A stretch of DNA of 64,000 nucleotides. Origin: Aminobacter sp. AP02 (GTDB lineage: Bacteria; Pseudomonadota; Alphaproteobacteria; Rhizobiales; Rhizobiaceae). The stretch lies in assembly GCF_003148805.1 (NCBI RefSeq), contig NZ_QGGX01000003.1, positions 326,387 through 390,386 of the forward strand. Reading direction: 5' to 3'. Each line of letters starts with the position of its first letter. Position 1 is the stretch's first letter. Positions 18,616-28,072 of the stretch are shown here, in pieces. The notes beneath the pieces are model-generated. The model was given only the letters and a program-made list of their open reading frames with translations, made no database searches and had not been told where the DNA came from. The position numbers were made by a program, and so were the translations under genes.

Positions 18616-20715
18616 ATGACCAGACCCGCCATTTTCGCCGATATTGCCGCTCCGTCCACCGAGCGCCGCCCTGTTTCAGATACGCGGCACGGCATCACGC
18701 GCGTCGACGAATATGCCTGGCTGCGCGCCGACAACTGGCAGGAAGTGTTCCGCGACCCGAGCCAACTCGATACGGCGATCCGCAGTCACCTCGAAGCGGA
18801 AAACGACTATCAGGCCGAACTGATGGCGGATACCGTCGAGCTCAGGAAGAAGCTTTTCGAAGAAATGAAAGGCCGCATCAAGGAAGACGATTCGTCGGTA
18901 CCGATGAAGGACGGCCCCTTCGCCTATGGCTCATCCTACAAGAAGGGCGGCGAGCAGCCACGATACTTCCGAATTCCAAGCGAAGGCGGTCCCGAGGAAA
19001 TCATCCTCGACGGCGACAAGGAAGCCGAAGGCCATGCTTATTTCCGCTTGGGCGGGCTCGACCATTCTTCCGACCATAGCCGCCTGATCTGGGCGTTCGA
19101 CGACAGGGGATCGGAGTTCTACACGCTGCGCGTCCGTGACCTGTCAAACAGCAACGAGCTTGACGACATCGTCAGCGACACCGGCGGTTCGGGCGTATGG
19201 GATGCAGCCACCTCCGGCTTCTTCTATACTCGCCTCGATCCCAATCACCGGCCTTCCAAGGTGCTTTACCACGCACTTGGCACCGACGGCGGCTCCGATC
19301 GGCTGATCTATGAAGAAACAGACCCCGGTTTCTTCATGAGTGTCGGTGGCACGCGCTCCAACGAATGGATCATGGTCTCGATCAGTGATCACGAGACATC
19401 CGAGTACCGCATCTTTCCGGCCACCGATCCGCTCGCGTCGCCCAAGCTGGTGGCTGCGCGCGAAATCGGCCTGCAATACGATCTCGAAGAAGGCGGCGAC
19501 ATCTTCTTCGTGCTGACCAATGCCGACGGCGCCAAGGACTTCAAGATCATGACCGCGCCGGCCAGTAATCCGGTCCGCGCCAATTGGCAGGAACTGGTCG
19601 CTCACGAGCCGGGCCGCCTCATCCTGTCGGTCATCGGCTTCAAGAATTTCATGGTGCGTCTCGAGCGCAAGGAAGGCTTGCCCCGGATTGTCGTGCATGA
19701 GCGCGCCACCGGTGCCGAGCACCACATTTCCTTCCCCGAAGAGGCGTTTTCGCTCGGGCTGTCGGGTTCATATGAATACGACACCGAAACGATGCGCTTT
19801 TCCTATTCTTCGATGACGACCCCGTCGCAGTTGTTCGACTACAACATGAGGACGCGCGAACGGGTACTGCTGAAAACCCAGGAAGTGCCATCCGGCCACA
19901 ATGCGGACGACTACATCACGCGCCGTCTGATGGCCCCTGCTCCCGATGGCGAGTTGGTTCCGATCTCGCTGATCCACCACCGCGACACGGCACTCGATGG
20001 CACCGCGCCTTGCCTGCTCTATGGCTACGGCTCCTACGGCATGACCATTCCGGCATCGTTCAACACCAACTGCCTGTCGCTGGTCGACCGCGGCTTTGTC
20101 TATGCCATCGCCCATATCCGCGGCGGCAAGGACAAGGGTTATGCCTGGTACGACGACGGCAAGCGCGAGAACAAGGCCAACACCTTCACCGACTTCATCG
20201 CCGCGGCTCATCACCTGGTCGCGGAACGCTACACAGCCCACGACCGCATCGTCGCCCAAGGCGGCTCGGCCGGGGGCATGCTGATGGGGGCGGTCGCCAA
20301 CATGGCGCCGGAAGCATTTGCCGGTATCATCGCCGAAGTGCCCTTCGTCGACGTGTTGACAACCATGCTCGACGACACCTTGCCGCTGACGCCGCCGGAA
20401 TGGCCTGAATGGGGCAATCCGATCGCCTCGGAGGCGGACTATGAGACCATCGCCGCCTATTCGCCTTATGACAACGTCGCAGCCCTCGACTACCCGCCGA
20501 TCCTGGCGGTCGCAGGGCTCACCGATCCGCGCGTGACCTATTGGGAGCCAGCCAAATGGGCTGCGCGCCTGCGTGAACGCAAGTCGGGCAACAGTCCGGT
20601 TCTTTTCAAGATCAACATGGATTCCGGCCACGCCGGTGCTTCGGGCCGCTTCTCACGGCTTGAGGAGATCGCCTTCAACTACGCTTTTGCGTTGAAGGTG
20701 ACCGGGCGCGCCTGA
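18616..20715 (+). CDS. ptrB: Oligopeptidase B (prolyl oligopeptidase family S9A)
   Basis: A cytoplasmic serine peptidase that cleaves short peptides after basic residues. An N-terminal beta-propeller (about 70-400) precedes an alpha/beta hydrolase domain. The nucleophile lies in QGGSAGGMLMGAV, the acid probably in GLTDPRVTYWEP, and the catalytic His in NMDSGHAGASGRF. The length of 699 residues is normal for the family. I chose ATG 18616; a TTG four codons upstream is also possible. It is convergent with the cytochrome gene, with a hairpin between them. Confidence 0.9.
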   Translation: MTRPAIFADIAAPSTERRPVSDTRHGITRVDEYAWLRADNWQEVFRDPSQLDTAIRSHLEAENDYQAELMADTVELRKKLFEEMKGRIKEDDSSVPMKDGPFAYGSSYKKGGEQPRYFRIPSEGGPEEIILDGDKEAEGHAYFRLGGLDHSSDHSRLIWAFDDRGSEFYTLRVRDLSNSNELDDIVSDTGGSGVWDAATSGFFYTRLDPNHRPSKVLYHALGTDGGSDRLIYEETDPGFFMSVGGTRSNEWIMVSISDHETSEYRIFPATDPLASPKLVAAREIGLQYDLEEGGDIFFVLTNADGAKDFKIMTAPASNPVRANWQELVAHEPGRLILSVIGFKNFMVRLERKEGLPRIVVHERATGAEHHISFPEEAFSLGLSGSYEYDTETMRFSYSSMTTPSQLFDYNMRTRERVLLKTQEVPSGHNADDYITRRLMAPAPDGELVPISLIHHRDTALDGTAPCLLYGYGSYGMTIPASFNTNCLSLVDRGFVYAIAHIRGGKDKGYAWYDDGKRENKANTFTDFIAAAHHLVAERYTAHDRIVAQGGSAGGMLMGAVANMAPEAFAGIIAEVPFVDVLTTMLDDTLPLTPPEWPEWGNPIASEADYETIAAYSPYDNVAALDYPPILAVAGLTDPRVTYWEPAKWAARLRERKSGNSPVLFKINMDSGHAGASGRFSRLEEIAFNYAFALKVTGRA

Positions 20716-20728
20716 CCACACGAAGAGA

Positions 20729-20749
20729 GCCGGGGCGCAATGCCCCGGC
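20729..20749. terminator. Bidirectional hairpin between ptrB and the cytochrome gene
   Basis: GCCGGGGC (20729-20736) pairs with GCCCCGGC (20742-20749) around GCAAT. It lies midway between the two convergent stop codons and is followed on the minus strand by a pyrimidine-rich stretch (TCTCTTCG), so it probably stops transcription from both genes. Confidence 0.55.
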
Positions 20750-20754
20750 CTCGC

Positions 20755-21708
20755 TCAACCTGTCGGCTTCGGCTGCGACCCCGAAAACCCGTTGGCACGC
20801 CCTGGGATCGCCTTGAGATAGGCAGCGATCGCTTCTCGGTCTTCGGCGGTCAGCCTGGCCATGTTCTTCTGCACTTCGACCATCGTGCCGCCGACCGAAT
20901 CGAATTCCGGCGTGAACCCGGTTTCGAGATAGCTGGCGATATCGCTTTCAGACCAGCCGCTCATGTCGCGCCCTTCCGGCGTGATATTGGGCACGACACC
21001 GTCGCCTTCGGCTGCCTTTGCACCCGCCAGCCATTGGGCATTCTCGGGTCCGCCGGCGAAGCTGCGCGGCGTATGGCATTCGCCGCAATGCCCGGCACCT
21101 TCCACCAGGTTGCGCCCGTGCAAGACCTTTTCCGGTGTTCCGGCGGCCAAGGCGACGACGGGTTCATCGCTGAGGTAAAGCTGCTTCCAAAGCCCGATCC
21201 CCCGGCGGATGTTGAACGGAAAGGCAAGATCATGATCAGGCGCCTTGCCAGCGATGGGCGGCAGCGTCGTCATGAAGGCGTAGAGGTCGGCGACGTCGGC
21301 CGGCTTCATGCGGGCGTATGACGTATAGGGGAACGCCGGATAAAGGTGCTGGCCGTCTCGCGCCACGCCCTTGAGCATCGCGTTGGCGAAGTCCTCGAGC
21401 GACCAGCCGCCGATGCCGTCTTTGGCGTCAGGAGAGATGTTTGGCGCAACAAAGGTGCCGAATTGCGTCTTGAGTTCGACGCCGCCCACCAACTGCAAGC
21501 GCGCGTCGCCCTCGGATTTTGCCTTGGCGTGGCATGAGGCGCAGCCGCCAGCGTCGAAGATGCGCTGGCCACGGGTCGCGTCCCCAGTCCCTAGTGCAGC
21601 CAGTGTCTCCGCTCCCAACTTCTCGGGAACTGTCAGCCACCAGAAAGCTGCGGCCCCGGCGCCGCCAAGCGCCAGAGCCGCGATTGCGAGTTTCCTGAGA
21701 ACAGCCAT
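20755..21708 (-). CDS. Membrane-anchored diheme cytochrome c
   Basis: This 317-residue protein has an N-terminal membrane anchor (about 5-26) and two class I cytochrome c domains in the periplasm. The heme sites are CASCH at 56-60 and CGECH near 207. It resembles the cytochrome subunits that take electrons from membrane-bound dehydrogenases, but no dehydrogenase gene is adjacent. The neighbour upstream on the same strand, ten bases away, encodes a cytochrome c', so the two are probably one operon of periplasmic electron carriers. Confidence 0.88.
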   Translation of the reverse strand: MAVLRKLAIAALALGGAGAAAFWWLTVPEKLGAETLAALGTGDATRGQRIFDAGGCASCHAKAKSEGDARLQLVGGVELKTQFGTFVAPNISPDAKDGIGGWSLEDFANAMLKGVARDGQHLYPAFPYTSYARMKPADVADLYAFMTTLPPIAGKAPDHDLAFPFNIRRGIGLWKQLYLSDEPVVALAAGTPEKVLHGRNLVEGAGHCGECHTPRSFAGGPENAQWLAGAKAAEGDGVVPNITPEGRDMSGWSESDIASYLETGFTPEFDSVGGTMVEVQKNMARLTAEDREAIAAYLKAIPGRANGFSGSQPKPTG

Positions 21709-21718
21709 CCGCTAAAGG

Positions 21719-22156
21719 TCAGCCCTTCTTCACGCGGAAAGCTTCATGGCAGGTGCCGCAGGTCTGGCCAATCGCGCCGACCTGCGCTTTCAATGCGTCA
21801 AGATCCTGGGCCGGATTTGCGACCGCAGCGGCAGTGACGGCCTTGAACTTGTCGACTTGAGCCTGGAACCCAGCTGGGTCCTCCCAGATTTTCGGGGAGG
21901 CTGTGGTATCGCCCTTGTCGCTGCCGGCGGGGAATGACGCGGCAACGTCGATCTTTTGGACATTGTTGTTGAGCGCCGTCAAAGCCGCCAGGACGGCGGC
22001 GGCATCGAACGGGGTTTCGCCCTTCACCATCTTCACCAGCGTGCCGACATCCTTGGCATTTTCCTTCATGACCGCCTGGCGATCGGCAATCACGTCGGCA
22101 AATGCTGCAGTAGTAGCAAGCGCAAGCGCTGCAACGGCAAATACGAGCTTTCTCAT
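21719..22156 (-). CDS. Cytochrome c' (class II)
   Basis: A periplasmic four-helix cytochrome of 145 residues. A cleavable signal peptide covers about 1-20, and the heme motif CGTCHEAFR lies at 133-141 near the C-terminus, which is the class II arrangement. Such proteins bind NO and may protect against nitrosative stress. The start ATG 22156 has GGAGAGGA just upstream; the open frame beyond it does not resemble a signal peptide. It is followed closely by the diheme cytochrome gene. Confidence 0.9.
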   Translation of the reverse strand: MRKLVFAVAALALATTAAFADVIADRQAVMKENAKDVGTLVKMVKGETPFDAAAVLAALTALNNNVQKIDVAASFPAGSDKGDTTASPKIWEDPAGFQAQVDKFKAVTAAAVANPAQDLDALKAQVGAIGQTCGTCHEAFRVKKG

Positions 22157-22278
22157 TAGGTCCTCTCCGGGTTGCGATAAGCTGCCTAGGGCCAACGGCG
22201 AAACTGGCCGAATTCGTCCCGATATTCTCCTCACGCTTCCGTGATCTCGGTAGTTAATTTCGCAACGTCTCCCAAAAC

Positions 22279-22308
22279 GAAAAAAGCCCCGGACGTGCCG
22301 GGGCTTTC
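22279..22308 (-). terminator. Intrinsic terminator of sodB
   Basis: AAAGCCCCGG and CCGGGGCTTT pair around ACGTG. Read on the minus strand the hairpin is followed by a run of T residues (22280-22285 region), a classic rho-independent terminator about 20 bases past the superoxide dismutase stop. Confidence 0.85.
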
Positions 22309-22327
22309 GTCATTCAATGATTGGGAC

Positions 22328-22924
22328 TCAGGCCTTTTCGTACAGCTCGAGCACATAGTCCCAGTTGATCAGGCTGTCGACGAACGCCTCGAGGTATTTA
22401 GGGCGGGCGTTGCGATAGTCGATGTAATAGGAATGCTCCCAGACGTCGACGCCGAGGATCGGGGTCGCGGCGTGGACGAGCGGGTTCTCGCCGTTCGGGG
22501 TCTTGGAGATGGCGAGCTTGCCGTCCTTGACCGACAGCCAGGCCCAGCCCGAACCGAACTGCGTCGTCCCGGCGGCGATGAAATCGGCCTTGAACTTGTC
22601 GTAGCCGCCGAGATCGGCGTCGATCGCCTTCTGCAGGGCGCCAGGCAGCTTGTTGCCGCCGCCGCCCTTCTTCATCCACTTCCAGAAGTGGACGTGGTTG
22701 TAATGCTGGGCCGCGTTGTTGAACAGGCCGGCATTCTTGCCGAAGGACTGCTTTACCACCTCTTCCAGAGACAGCTTGTCCATGCCTGCTTCCGCAGCCA
22801 GCTTGTTGCCGTTGTCGACATAGGCCTTGTGGTGCTTGTCGTGGTGATACTCAAGCGTCTCCTTCGACATGAAGGGCTGCAGCGCCTCGTAGTCGTAGGG
22901 CAATTCGGGCAATTCAAAAGCCAT
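22328..22924 (-). CDS. sodB: Superoxide dismutase, Fe/Mn type
   Basis: Cytoplasmic enzyme converting superoxide to peroxide and oxygen. The 198 residues contain the metal ligands in EYHHDKHH (about 25-32), AAQHYNHVHFW and the signature DVWEHSYYIDY. AAQHYN and GSGWAWL favour an iron or cambialistic enzyme, but metal choice cannot be fixed from sequence alone. The gene is monocistronic, with a strong terminator downstream. Confidence 0.95.
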   Translation of the reverse strand: MAFELPELPYDYEALQPFMSKETLEYHHDKHHKAYVDNGNKLAAEAGMDKLSLEEVVKQSFGKNAGLFNNAAQHYNHVHFWKWMKKGGGGNKLPGALQKAIDADLGGYDKFKADFIAAGTTQFGSGWAWLSVKDGKLAISKTPNGENPLVHAATPILGVDVWEHSYYIDYRNARPKYLEAFVDSLINWDYVLELYEKA

Positions 22925-23032
22925 GGATCATACTCCCTTGCTGGCAATTTCGCGGCATGACTATGCCGTCTACAGATAGGTCGTCATCATCGTGTGACAA
23001 CAGACGAGAGACGCTGTTTTTTCTTGCTACAC

Positions 23033-23911
23033 TCAGGCCTTAGCAGTCGAGTGCGCCCACTCCCAATATAGCTCGCGCGATTTTTTTGCTACCGGCCCAG
23101 GCTGCAGAATTCGATCTTCGATGCGCGTGACAGGAACGACCTTGGAGTGATTGCCGGTGGAAAAGATTTCATCGGCTTCAAGGAATTCGCGCACCGACAG
23201 CGTCTTCTCAATGACCGAAACGCCCTGTCCGGCAAGAAGCGACATTGTGCGGCCGCGCGTGATTCCGGAAAGAAACGTTCCGTTTGGAGCGGGCGTGAAC
23301 ACCTGACCATTCTTGACCAGGAAAATGTTGGACGAGCCTGTCTCGGCGACATTGCCCAGCATGTCGAGGACCAGCGCATTATCGAAGCCGCGCATCTTGG
23401 CTTCGAGGATTGCCCTGCCGTTGTTCGGGTATAGGCAACCCGCCTTGGCGTTGGTCGGCATTGTCTCCAGGCTCGGGCGGCGGAATGGCGACAGCCCGAT
23501 CGAAAATCCCGCGGGCGGGAGCATGGGTGATTCGTACAGGCACAGGCAAAAGCGCGTCGATGCCGGATCTGCCGGCACCCCCATATAGCCGCCATGCTCG
23601 GCCCAATACATCGGCCTGATATAGACTGCGGTCTTGCCGTCGAACTTCTTGAGCCCATCCCAGGTCAGTCCCACGATCTGCTCGGGACTCATCGTCGGCT
23701 TCAGGCCGAGCGCTATCGCCGAAGAGTTGACGCGGCGCGAATGCGCCTCGAGATCGGGCGCCACGCCCTCGAACCAACGGCCACCGTCGAACACGGTGGA
23801 GCCGAGCCACATGGCATGGCTGCGCGGCCCGATGAGAGCCACATTGCCCTCGTGCCAGTCGCCGTCAACGTAGGTCCATGTCGTGGATTGTGCAGCCGCC
23901 GCGAGCGTCAT
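23033..23911 (-). CDS. ilvE: Branched-chain amino acid aminotransferase
   Basis: A PLP-dependent fold-type IV transaminase of 292 residues that interconverts branched-chain amino acids and 2-oxo acids with glutamate. The PLP lysine is K156 in the NAKAGCLYPNN segment; GNVAETGSSNIFLV and FLSGITRGRTM bind cofactor phosphate. The start ATG 23911 is the family start; the upstream open frame is the antisense of the divergent dehalogenase leader. D-amino acid or aminodeoxychorismate-type relatives are less likely given the length. Confidence 0.88.
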   Translation of the reverse strand: MTLAAAAQSTTWTYVDGDWHEGNVALIGPRSHAMWLGSTVFDGGRWFEGVAPDLEAHSRRVNSSAIALGLKPTMSPEQIVGLTWDGLKKFDGKTAVYIRPMYWAEHGGYMGVPADPASTRFCLCLYESPMLPPAGFSIGLSPFRRPSLETMPTNAKAGCLYPNNGRAILEAKMRGFDNALVLDMLGNVAETGSSNIFLVKNGQVFTPAPNGTFLSGITRGRTMSLLAGQGVSVIEKTLSVREFLEADEIFSTGNHSKVVPVTRIEDRILQPGPVAKKSRELYWEWAHSTAKA

Positions 23912-24054
23912 GATATCGTTTCCCGTCGCATCTTGTTGAGCGCCAGCATGGAAGAGGCTTTGGCATCCCCCGTCAACCGGCACGTCGCCGAAATGTTGGA
24001 GCCAGCCGATAGTTGCGCTTGCGCTTGGCGCCAAGCCGTTGGAAAACCAAAGGC

Positions 24055-24717
24055 ATGCGCCACGCCGCCTACATATTCGATGCCTATGGCACGTTGTTCG
24101 ACGTCCATGCGGCCGTTCGCCGCCATGCCGCCGATATCGGTCCCGACTGCCAGCTTCTGTCCGAGATTTGGCGGGCCAAGCAGCTCGAATATTCCTGGGT
24201 GCGCACGCTGATGGGTGCCTATCTTGATTTCTGGCAGCTCACCGAGCAGTCGCTTGATTTCGCCTTCCAAAAGGTGCCCACGGTCGACCCGGCGCTGCGT
24301 AGCAAGTTGCTGGACGCCTACTGGCGCCTCGACTGCTATCCCGAAGTGCCTTCGGTCCTTCGCAATCTCAAGGACAACGGGGCGCGGCTTGCCATTCTCT
24401 CCAACGGCTCTCCGGCCATGCTCGAAGCTGCGGTGCGCTCGGCTGGGCTCGACCTGATCCTCGATGAAGTGTTCTCCGTCGACAGTGTGAGACGCTTCAA
24501 GACGGACCAGGCGGTCTATGATCTTGTCGCCAGCAACTGGCGTCTCTACCCCGAAGCCATATCGTTCCAGTCGTCCAATCGTTGGGACATTGCAGGGGCA
24601 GCGAAGTTCGGTTGCCGCACAGTCTGGATCAATCGTTCCGACCAGCCGGACGAGTATCGGGACCTCCCACCCTCGCTGATCCTTCCGTCACTGGAAGGTT
24701 TAGTTACAATTGGTTAG
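24055..24717 (+). CDS. (S)-2-haloacid dehalogenase, HAD type II
   Basis: A 220-residue HAD hydrolase. The nucleophile D9 lies in YIFDAYGTLFDVHAAV, the second motif is ILSNGS, the lysine lies in RRFKTDQAVY, and FQSSNRWDIAGAAKFG completes the active site. SSNxWD with YGTLFD marks the L-2-haloacid dehalogenase subfamily, which hydrolyses 2-haloalkanoates to hydroxy acids. Many such genes exist in soil rhizobia and the true substrate is unknown. ATG 24055 has AAAGG upstream. It is divergent from ilvE. Confidence 0.88.
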   Translation: MRHAAYIFDAYGTLFDVHAAVRRHAADIGPDCQLLSEIWRAKQLEYSWVRTLMGAYLDFWQLTEQSLDFAFQKVPTVDPALRSKLLDAYWRLDCYPEVPSVLRNLKDNGARLAILSNGSPAMLEAAVRSAGLDLILDEVFSVDSVRRFKTDQAVYDLVASNWRLYPEAISFQSSNRWDIAGAAKFGCRTVWINRSDQPDEYRDLPPSLILPSLEGLVTIG

Positions 24718-24898
24718 CTAACCATAGGTCAGCATTGTTGCCATAACGCAACAGTGATTGGCCTATCACAGCTTCGCCATGCTTTGTCCACCCTAAGGTC
24801 AGATTTGGACCCGCCTATCACCACGAGCGTTAAGGGGGACGCAGTCAGTTTCCTTTAAATCCACCTCTTCTTTCGAACTGGAATCCTAGATCGCAGCC

Positions 24899-25645
24899 AT
24901 GCCTACATTCATTGATTCATCCCGCCCGGTCAGCCGGCGCGGCTTCTTAAACTTGGCAGCGGCAGGCGCTGCCACAGCAGCGCTTTCGGCCTGCTCGACC
25001 GTCAGCGGAGGCAGCACGATCGTTGGCGCCCCGGTGATAGTACCGCCTCCGGCTCCACCGGCCATCGACCCTGCCTTTGGCGATTACGTCAGCATGTATG
25101 CTCCCGTCAGCGACGAGGGCTATGAGGTTCCCGGCATTCCAGTCAAGAAGGTGAAGCCCCAGTTCCTTCGCCAGATCGTCGCCGATCCGACGGGCGAGCG
25201 TCCGGGTACGCTGGTCGTCGATACCTCGACGCACTTCCTCTATCTCGTCCGCGAAAACGGCCAGGCGATCCGCTATGGTGTCGGCCTTGGCCGTGCAGGC
25301 TTTGCCTGGTCTGGCCGCGCCGTCATTCAATGGAAGCGCAAGTGGCCCAAGTGGACGCCACCGGATGACATGATCGGCCGTCAGCCGGAGCTTGAGAAGT
25401 ACAGCGTCAGGAACGGCGGCATGGCACCCGGCCTGAACAATCCGCTCGGCGCACGGGCGCTCTACATCTTCCAGAACAACGAAGACACGCTCTACCGCGT
25501 CCATGGATCACCGGAATGGTGGACGATCGGCAAGTCGGTATCGTCGGGCTGCGTGCGCCTGATGAACCAGGACATCATCGATCTCTACGATCGCGTGCCT
25601 TCCAAGACGCCGATCCTGGTCACCAACGGCCTCGGCGTGGCCTGA
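24899..25645 (+). CDS. L,D-transpeptidase lipoprotein (YkuD)
   Basis: This is a periplasmic enzyme that forms 3-3 cross-links in peptidoglycan or attaches proteins to it. The 248-residue product begins with a twin-arginine-like segment (SRRGFLNL, 12-19) and a lipobox LSAC with Cys32, so it is probably a lipoprotein. A Pro-rich stretch follows, then the YkuD domain (about 102-245), with His202 in VHGSPEWW and the nucleophile Cys218 in SSGCVRL. It is monocistronic and ends at a strong hairpin. Confidence 0.92.
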   Translation: MPTFIDSSRPVSRRGFLNLAAAGAATAALSACSTVSGGSTIVGAPVIVPPPAPPAIDPAFGDYVSMYAPVSDEGYEVPGIPVKKVKPQFLRQIVADPTGERPGTLVVDTSTHFLYLVRENGQAIRYGVGLGRAGFAWSGRAVIQWKRKWPKWTPPDDMIGRQPELEKYSVRNGGMAPGLNNPLGARALYIFQNNEDTLYRVHGSPEWWTIGKSVSSGCVRLMNQDIIDLYDRVPSKTPILVTNGLGVA

Positions 25646-25654
25646 TCAGTTCCG

Positions 25655-25682
25655 ATGGCGGCGCGTCCAGACGCGCCGCCAT
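25655..25682. terminator. Bidirectional hairpin between the L,D-transpeptidase and HerA-like genes
   Basis: ATGGCGGCGCGTC (25655-25667) is followed by CA and its exact reverse complement (25670-25682), a 13-bp perfect stem. It sits in the 46-base gap between two convergent stop codons and can serve both genes. There is only a short T pair after it on the plus strand. Confidence 0.65.
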
Positions 25683-25691
25683 TGGCCTCGG

Positions 25692-27248
25692 TCAGAAACC
25701 CTTTTTCAAACTTCCAAGAATTCCGCGCACCAGCGCACGGCCAACCGACGAACCGACCGAGCGCACCACCGACTTCAGGGCTGCTTCGGTCACGGTCTGG
25801 CGGTTCGAAGCCCGCGGCCTTGGCGCACTGCCGGTCGTACGGCCTCCCGAACCGGCGCCTCCGCCATCATTGCCGAAGCCGGGTATCGTCCATCCGCCGC
25901 CGCCGGTATTCGCCTGCTGGGCTTGTTCCTGTGCCTTTTGCGCGTCGAGCGCTTTCTTCTGCAACATTTCAAACGCCGATTCGCGATCGACCGTCTGGTC
26001 GTACTGACCAGCGACAGGGCTCTCGTTGATCAGCTTCTGGCGCTCCTGTGGCGTGATCGGCCCGAGCCGCGACGCCGGCGGCCGGATCAGCGTCCGCTGA
26101 ACCATCGACGGCACACCCTTGGCCTCTAGCGTCGACACAAGTGCTTCGCCGGTGCCCAGCTGCGTAATTGCCTTGGCGCAATCAAAATCCGGATTGGGGC
26201 GGAATGTGTCCGCCGCCGTCTTCACGGCTTTCTGCTCACGCGGCGTGTAGGCACGCAGCGCGTGCTGCACGCGGTTGCCCAGCTGTGCCAGTACGGTTTC
26301 TGGCACATCAAGCGGATTCTGGGTGACGAAGTAGACGCCGACGCCCTTCGAGCGGATCAAGCGCACGACCTGTTCCACACGATCGACGACGATCTTGGGC
26401 GCTTCGTCAAACAGCAGGTGCGCCTCATCGAAGAAGAACACCAGCTTCGGTTTGTCGGGGTCGCCGATTTCCGGCAACACCTCAAACAGCTCGGAGAGCA
26501 GCCAGAGCAGGAAGGTCGCGTATAGCCGCGGGTTCATCATCAGCTTGTCGGCTGCGAGCACGTTGATCGCGCCTCGTCCGTCGCGCGTGGTGCGCATGAT
26601 GTCGGAGATCTTCAGCGCCGGCTCACCGAAGAAATGGTCGCCGCCCTGCTGCTCCAGCACCAGCAGCGAACGCTGGATAGCGCCGACCGATGGTCTTGTC
26701 ACATTGCCGTAGCGCGCGCCGATTTCTTCGGCACGCTCGGCGACGTTGGCGAGCAGCGCTTGCAGATCCTTCATGTCGAGGAGCAGAAGCCCCTCTTCGT
26801 CGGCGATCCGGAAGACGATGTTGAGCACGCCTTCCTGTGCGTCGGTGAGGTTCATCAGCCGCGAAAGCAGCAGCGGGCCCATCTCCGAGACTGTTGCGCG
26901 GATGGGGTGCCCCTGCTCGCCGAACAGATCCCAGAAGATTACGGGGAATTCCTGGAACTCGTATGGATCAAGCTTGATCGCCTCGGCGCGGGCAGTGAGA
27001 AAATTCTTGGCCTCGCCCATCATGGCGATGCCCGACAGATCGCCCTTGACGTCGGCGCAGAACACCGGGACGCCCGCATTGGAAAAGCCCTCGGCGAGGA
27101 TTTGCAGCGTCACCGTCTTGCCGGTGCCCGTCGCGCCTGTGACGAGACCGTGGCGATTGCCGTATTTGAGCAAAAGCTCTTCGGGCCGCCGGTAGCTGTC
27201 GTCCGGCTTGCGACTGGCACCAATGAAAATGCTGTCGTCCTGCGCCAT
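25692..27248 (-). CDS. HerA-like ATPase (DUF853)
   Basis: A 518-residue cytoplasmic FtsK/HerA-superfamily ATPase. Walker A GATGTGKT is at 38-45 and Walker B in [12 protein letters not shown] near 270; a C-terminal Gly/Pro-rich linker precedes a short basic end. This is the DUF853 group common in proteobacteria, annotated as helicase-like, with no known partner nuclease nearby. The start ATG 27248 is the family start. It stands alone, with a terminator hairpin after it. Confidence 0.88.
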   Translation of the reverse strand: MAQDDSIFIGASRKPDDSYRRPEELLLKYGNRHGLVTGATGTGKTVTLQILAEGFSNAGVPVFCADVKGDLSGIAMMGEAKNFLTARAEAIKLDPYEFQEFPVIFWDLFGEQGHPIRATVSEMGPLLLSRLMNLTDAQEGVLNIVFRIADEEGLLLLDMKDLQALLANVAERAEEIGARYGNVTRPSVGAIQRSLLVLEQQGGDHFFGEPALKISDIMRTTRDGRGAINVLAADKLMMNPRLYATFLLWLLSELFEVLPEIGDPDKPKLVFFFDEAHLLFDEAPKIVVDRVEQVVRLIRSKGVGVYFVTQNPLDVPETVLAQLGNRVQHALRAYTPREQKAVKTAADTFRPNPDFDCAKAITQLGTGEALVSTLEAKGVPSMVQRTLIRPPASRLGPITPQERQKLINESPVAGQYDQTVDRESAFEMLQKKALDAQKAQEQAQQANTGGGGWTIPGFGNDGGGAGSGGRTTGSAPRPRASNRQTVTEAALKSVVRSVGSSVGRALVRGILGSLKKGF

Positions 27249-27430
27249 GGGCTGTCTCTCCGGAAATGCTGCGTCTCGACCACGATTGCGATCACACGCA
27301 AGGTATAGTGGCGACGCACCAGTGCGACAATGGCACCCGGTCAAAATGAAGCGCCGGAGCCGACACACACGCCGATAGCGAACGCGCCATGCTTGCCATC
27401 ACATGCTTGTCTTGGATCGCCGCGTTTCTT

Positions 27431-27453
27431 ATGTTATACGCAAGTTATAACAT
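27431..27453. promoter_or_regulatory. Inverted repeat upstream of the AbrB/Doc pair
   Basis: ATGTTATA (27431-27438) and TATAACAT (27446-27453) form a perfect 8-bp inverted repeat with a 7-base spacer. It ends twelve bases before the antitoxin ATG and overlaps the AT-rich promoter, which suits an operator for autoregulation by the AbrB-type antitoxin. Confidence 0.6.
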
Positions 27454-27464
27454 GGAGGCACTCA

Positions 27465-27686
27465 ATGAACGTGACCGTTCGCAAAATCGGAAATTCCGAA
27501 GGTGTAATCCTGCCGAAAGAAGTCCTCGATAGACATAATCTGAGAGCCGGCGACACGCTGGAAATAGTCGAATCCAAGGATGGCCTGACGCTCAAGCCGA
27601 CTGACGACGTGTTTGAGCGACAGATGGAAGCCGCGAGCAAATTCATGGACAAATATAAGGTGGCGCTCCAGAAGCTCGCCGAATGA
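27465..27686 (+). CDS. AbrB/MazE-type antitoxin
   Basis: A 73-residue protein beginning with a SpoVT/AbrB swapped-hairpin domain (VRKIGNSEGVILPKEVL, then GDTLEIVESKDGLTLKP) and ending in a helical tail that would wrap around the toxin. GGAGG lies six bases before ATG 27465. Its stop overlaps the toxin start (ATGA at 27683-27686). It would neutralise the Doc toxin and repress its own promoter at the inverted repeat just upstream. Confidence 0.9.
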   Translation: MNVTVRKIGNSEGVILPKEVLDRHNLRAGDTLEIVESKDGLTLKPTDDVFERQMEAASKFMDKYKVALQKLAE

Positions 27687-28072
27687 GCCCGCAATTTCTG
27701 AGCCGACGTGTCGTCGAGGCCATGCATGCTGAACAGCTTCGGCGGCATGGTGGGGCGCAAGGACTTCGCGACGAAAACGCGCTGGAATCCGCACTGGGCC
27801 GTGCCAAAAACAAGGCTGCCTATGGCGATCCTACGATCGTCGACTTAGCTGCCGCCTACTTGTTCGGGATCGCACGTAACCATCCCTTTGTTGATGGCAA
27901 CAAACGCACAGCGATCGTGGCAGCGGGTACTTTTCTGGCAGTAAATGGCTACGAATTGACAGCCAACGACGGAGCACTCTACTTATTTGTCATGGGCGTA
28001 GCTGCCGGAGAGATCGACGAGGGCGGTGCGGCCGCCTTCTTCCGTGATCATACAATACCGGTCGAAGCCTAG
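27683..28072 (+). CDS. doc: Doc-type Fic toxin
   Basis: A 129-residue death-on-curing protein. The Fic-like motif HPFVDGNKRTA spans 67-77; in P1 Doc this motif phosphorylates elongation factor Tu and arrests translation. Here it keeps the His, Asp and Asn-Lys-Arg core, so the toxin looks active. It follows an AbrB antitoxin rather than a Phd antitoxin. Its stop codon overlaps the stop of the convergent GreA-like gene in a shared CTAG. Confidence 0.9.
   Translation: MSPQFLSRRVVEAMHAEQLRRHGGAQGLRDENALESALGRAKNKAAYGDPTIVDLAAAYLFGIARNHPFVDGNKRTAIVAAGTFLAVNGYELTANDGALYLFVMGVAAGEIDEGGAAAFFRDHTIPVEA

Noticed and set aside
19768..20631. Minus-strand open frame of 287 codons inside ptrB
   Set aside because: It is antisense to the conserved catalytic domain of oligopeptidase B and has no family resemblance.
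27246..28072. HerA-like ATPase plus AbrB/Doc as an anti-phage system
   Set aside because: The HerA-like gene is of the housekeeping DUF853 type, lacks a nuclease or SIR2 partner, and is on the other strand from the toxin pair with its own terminator.
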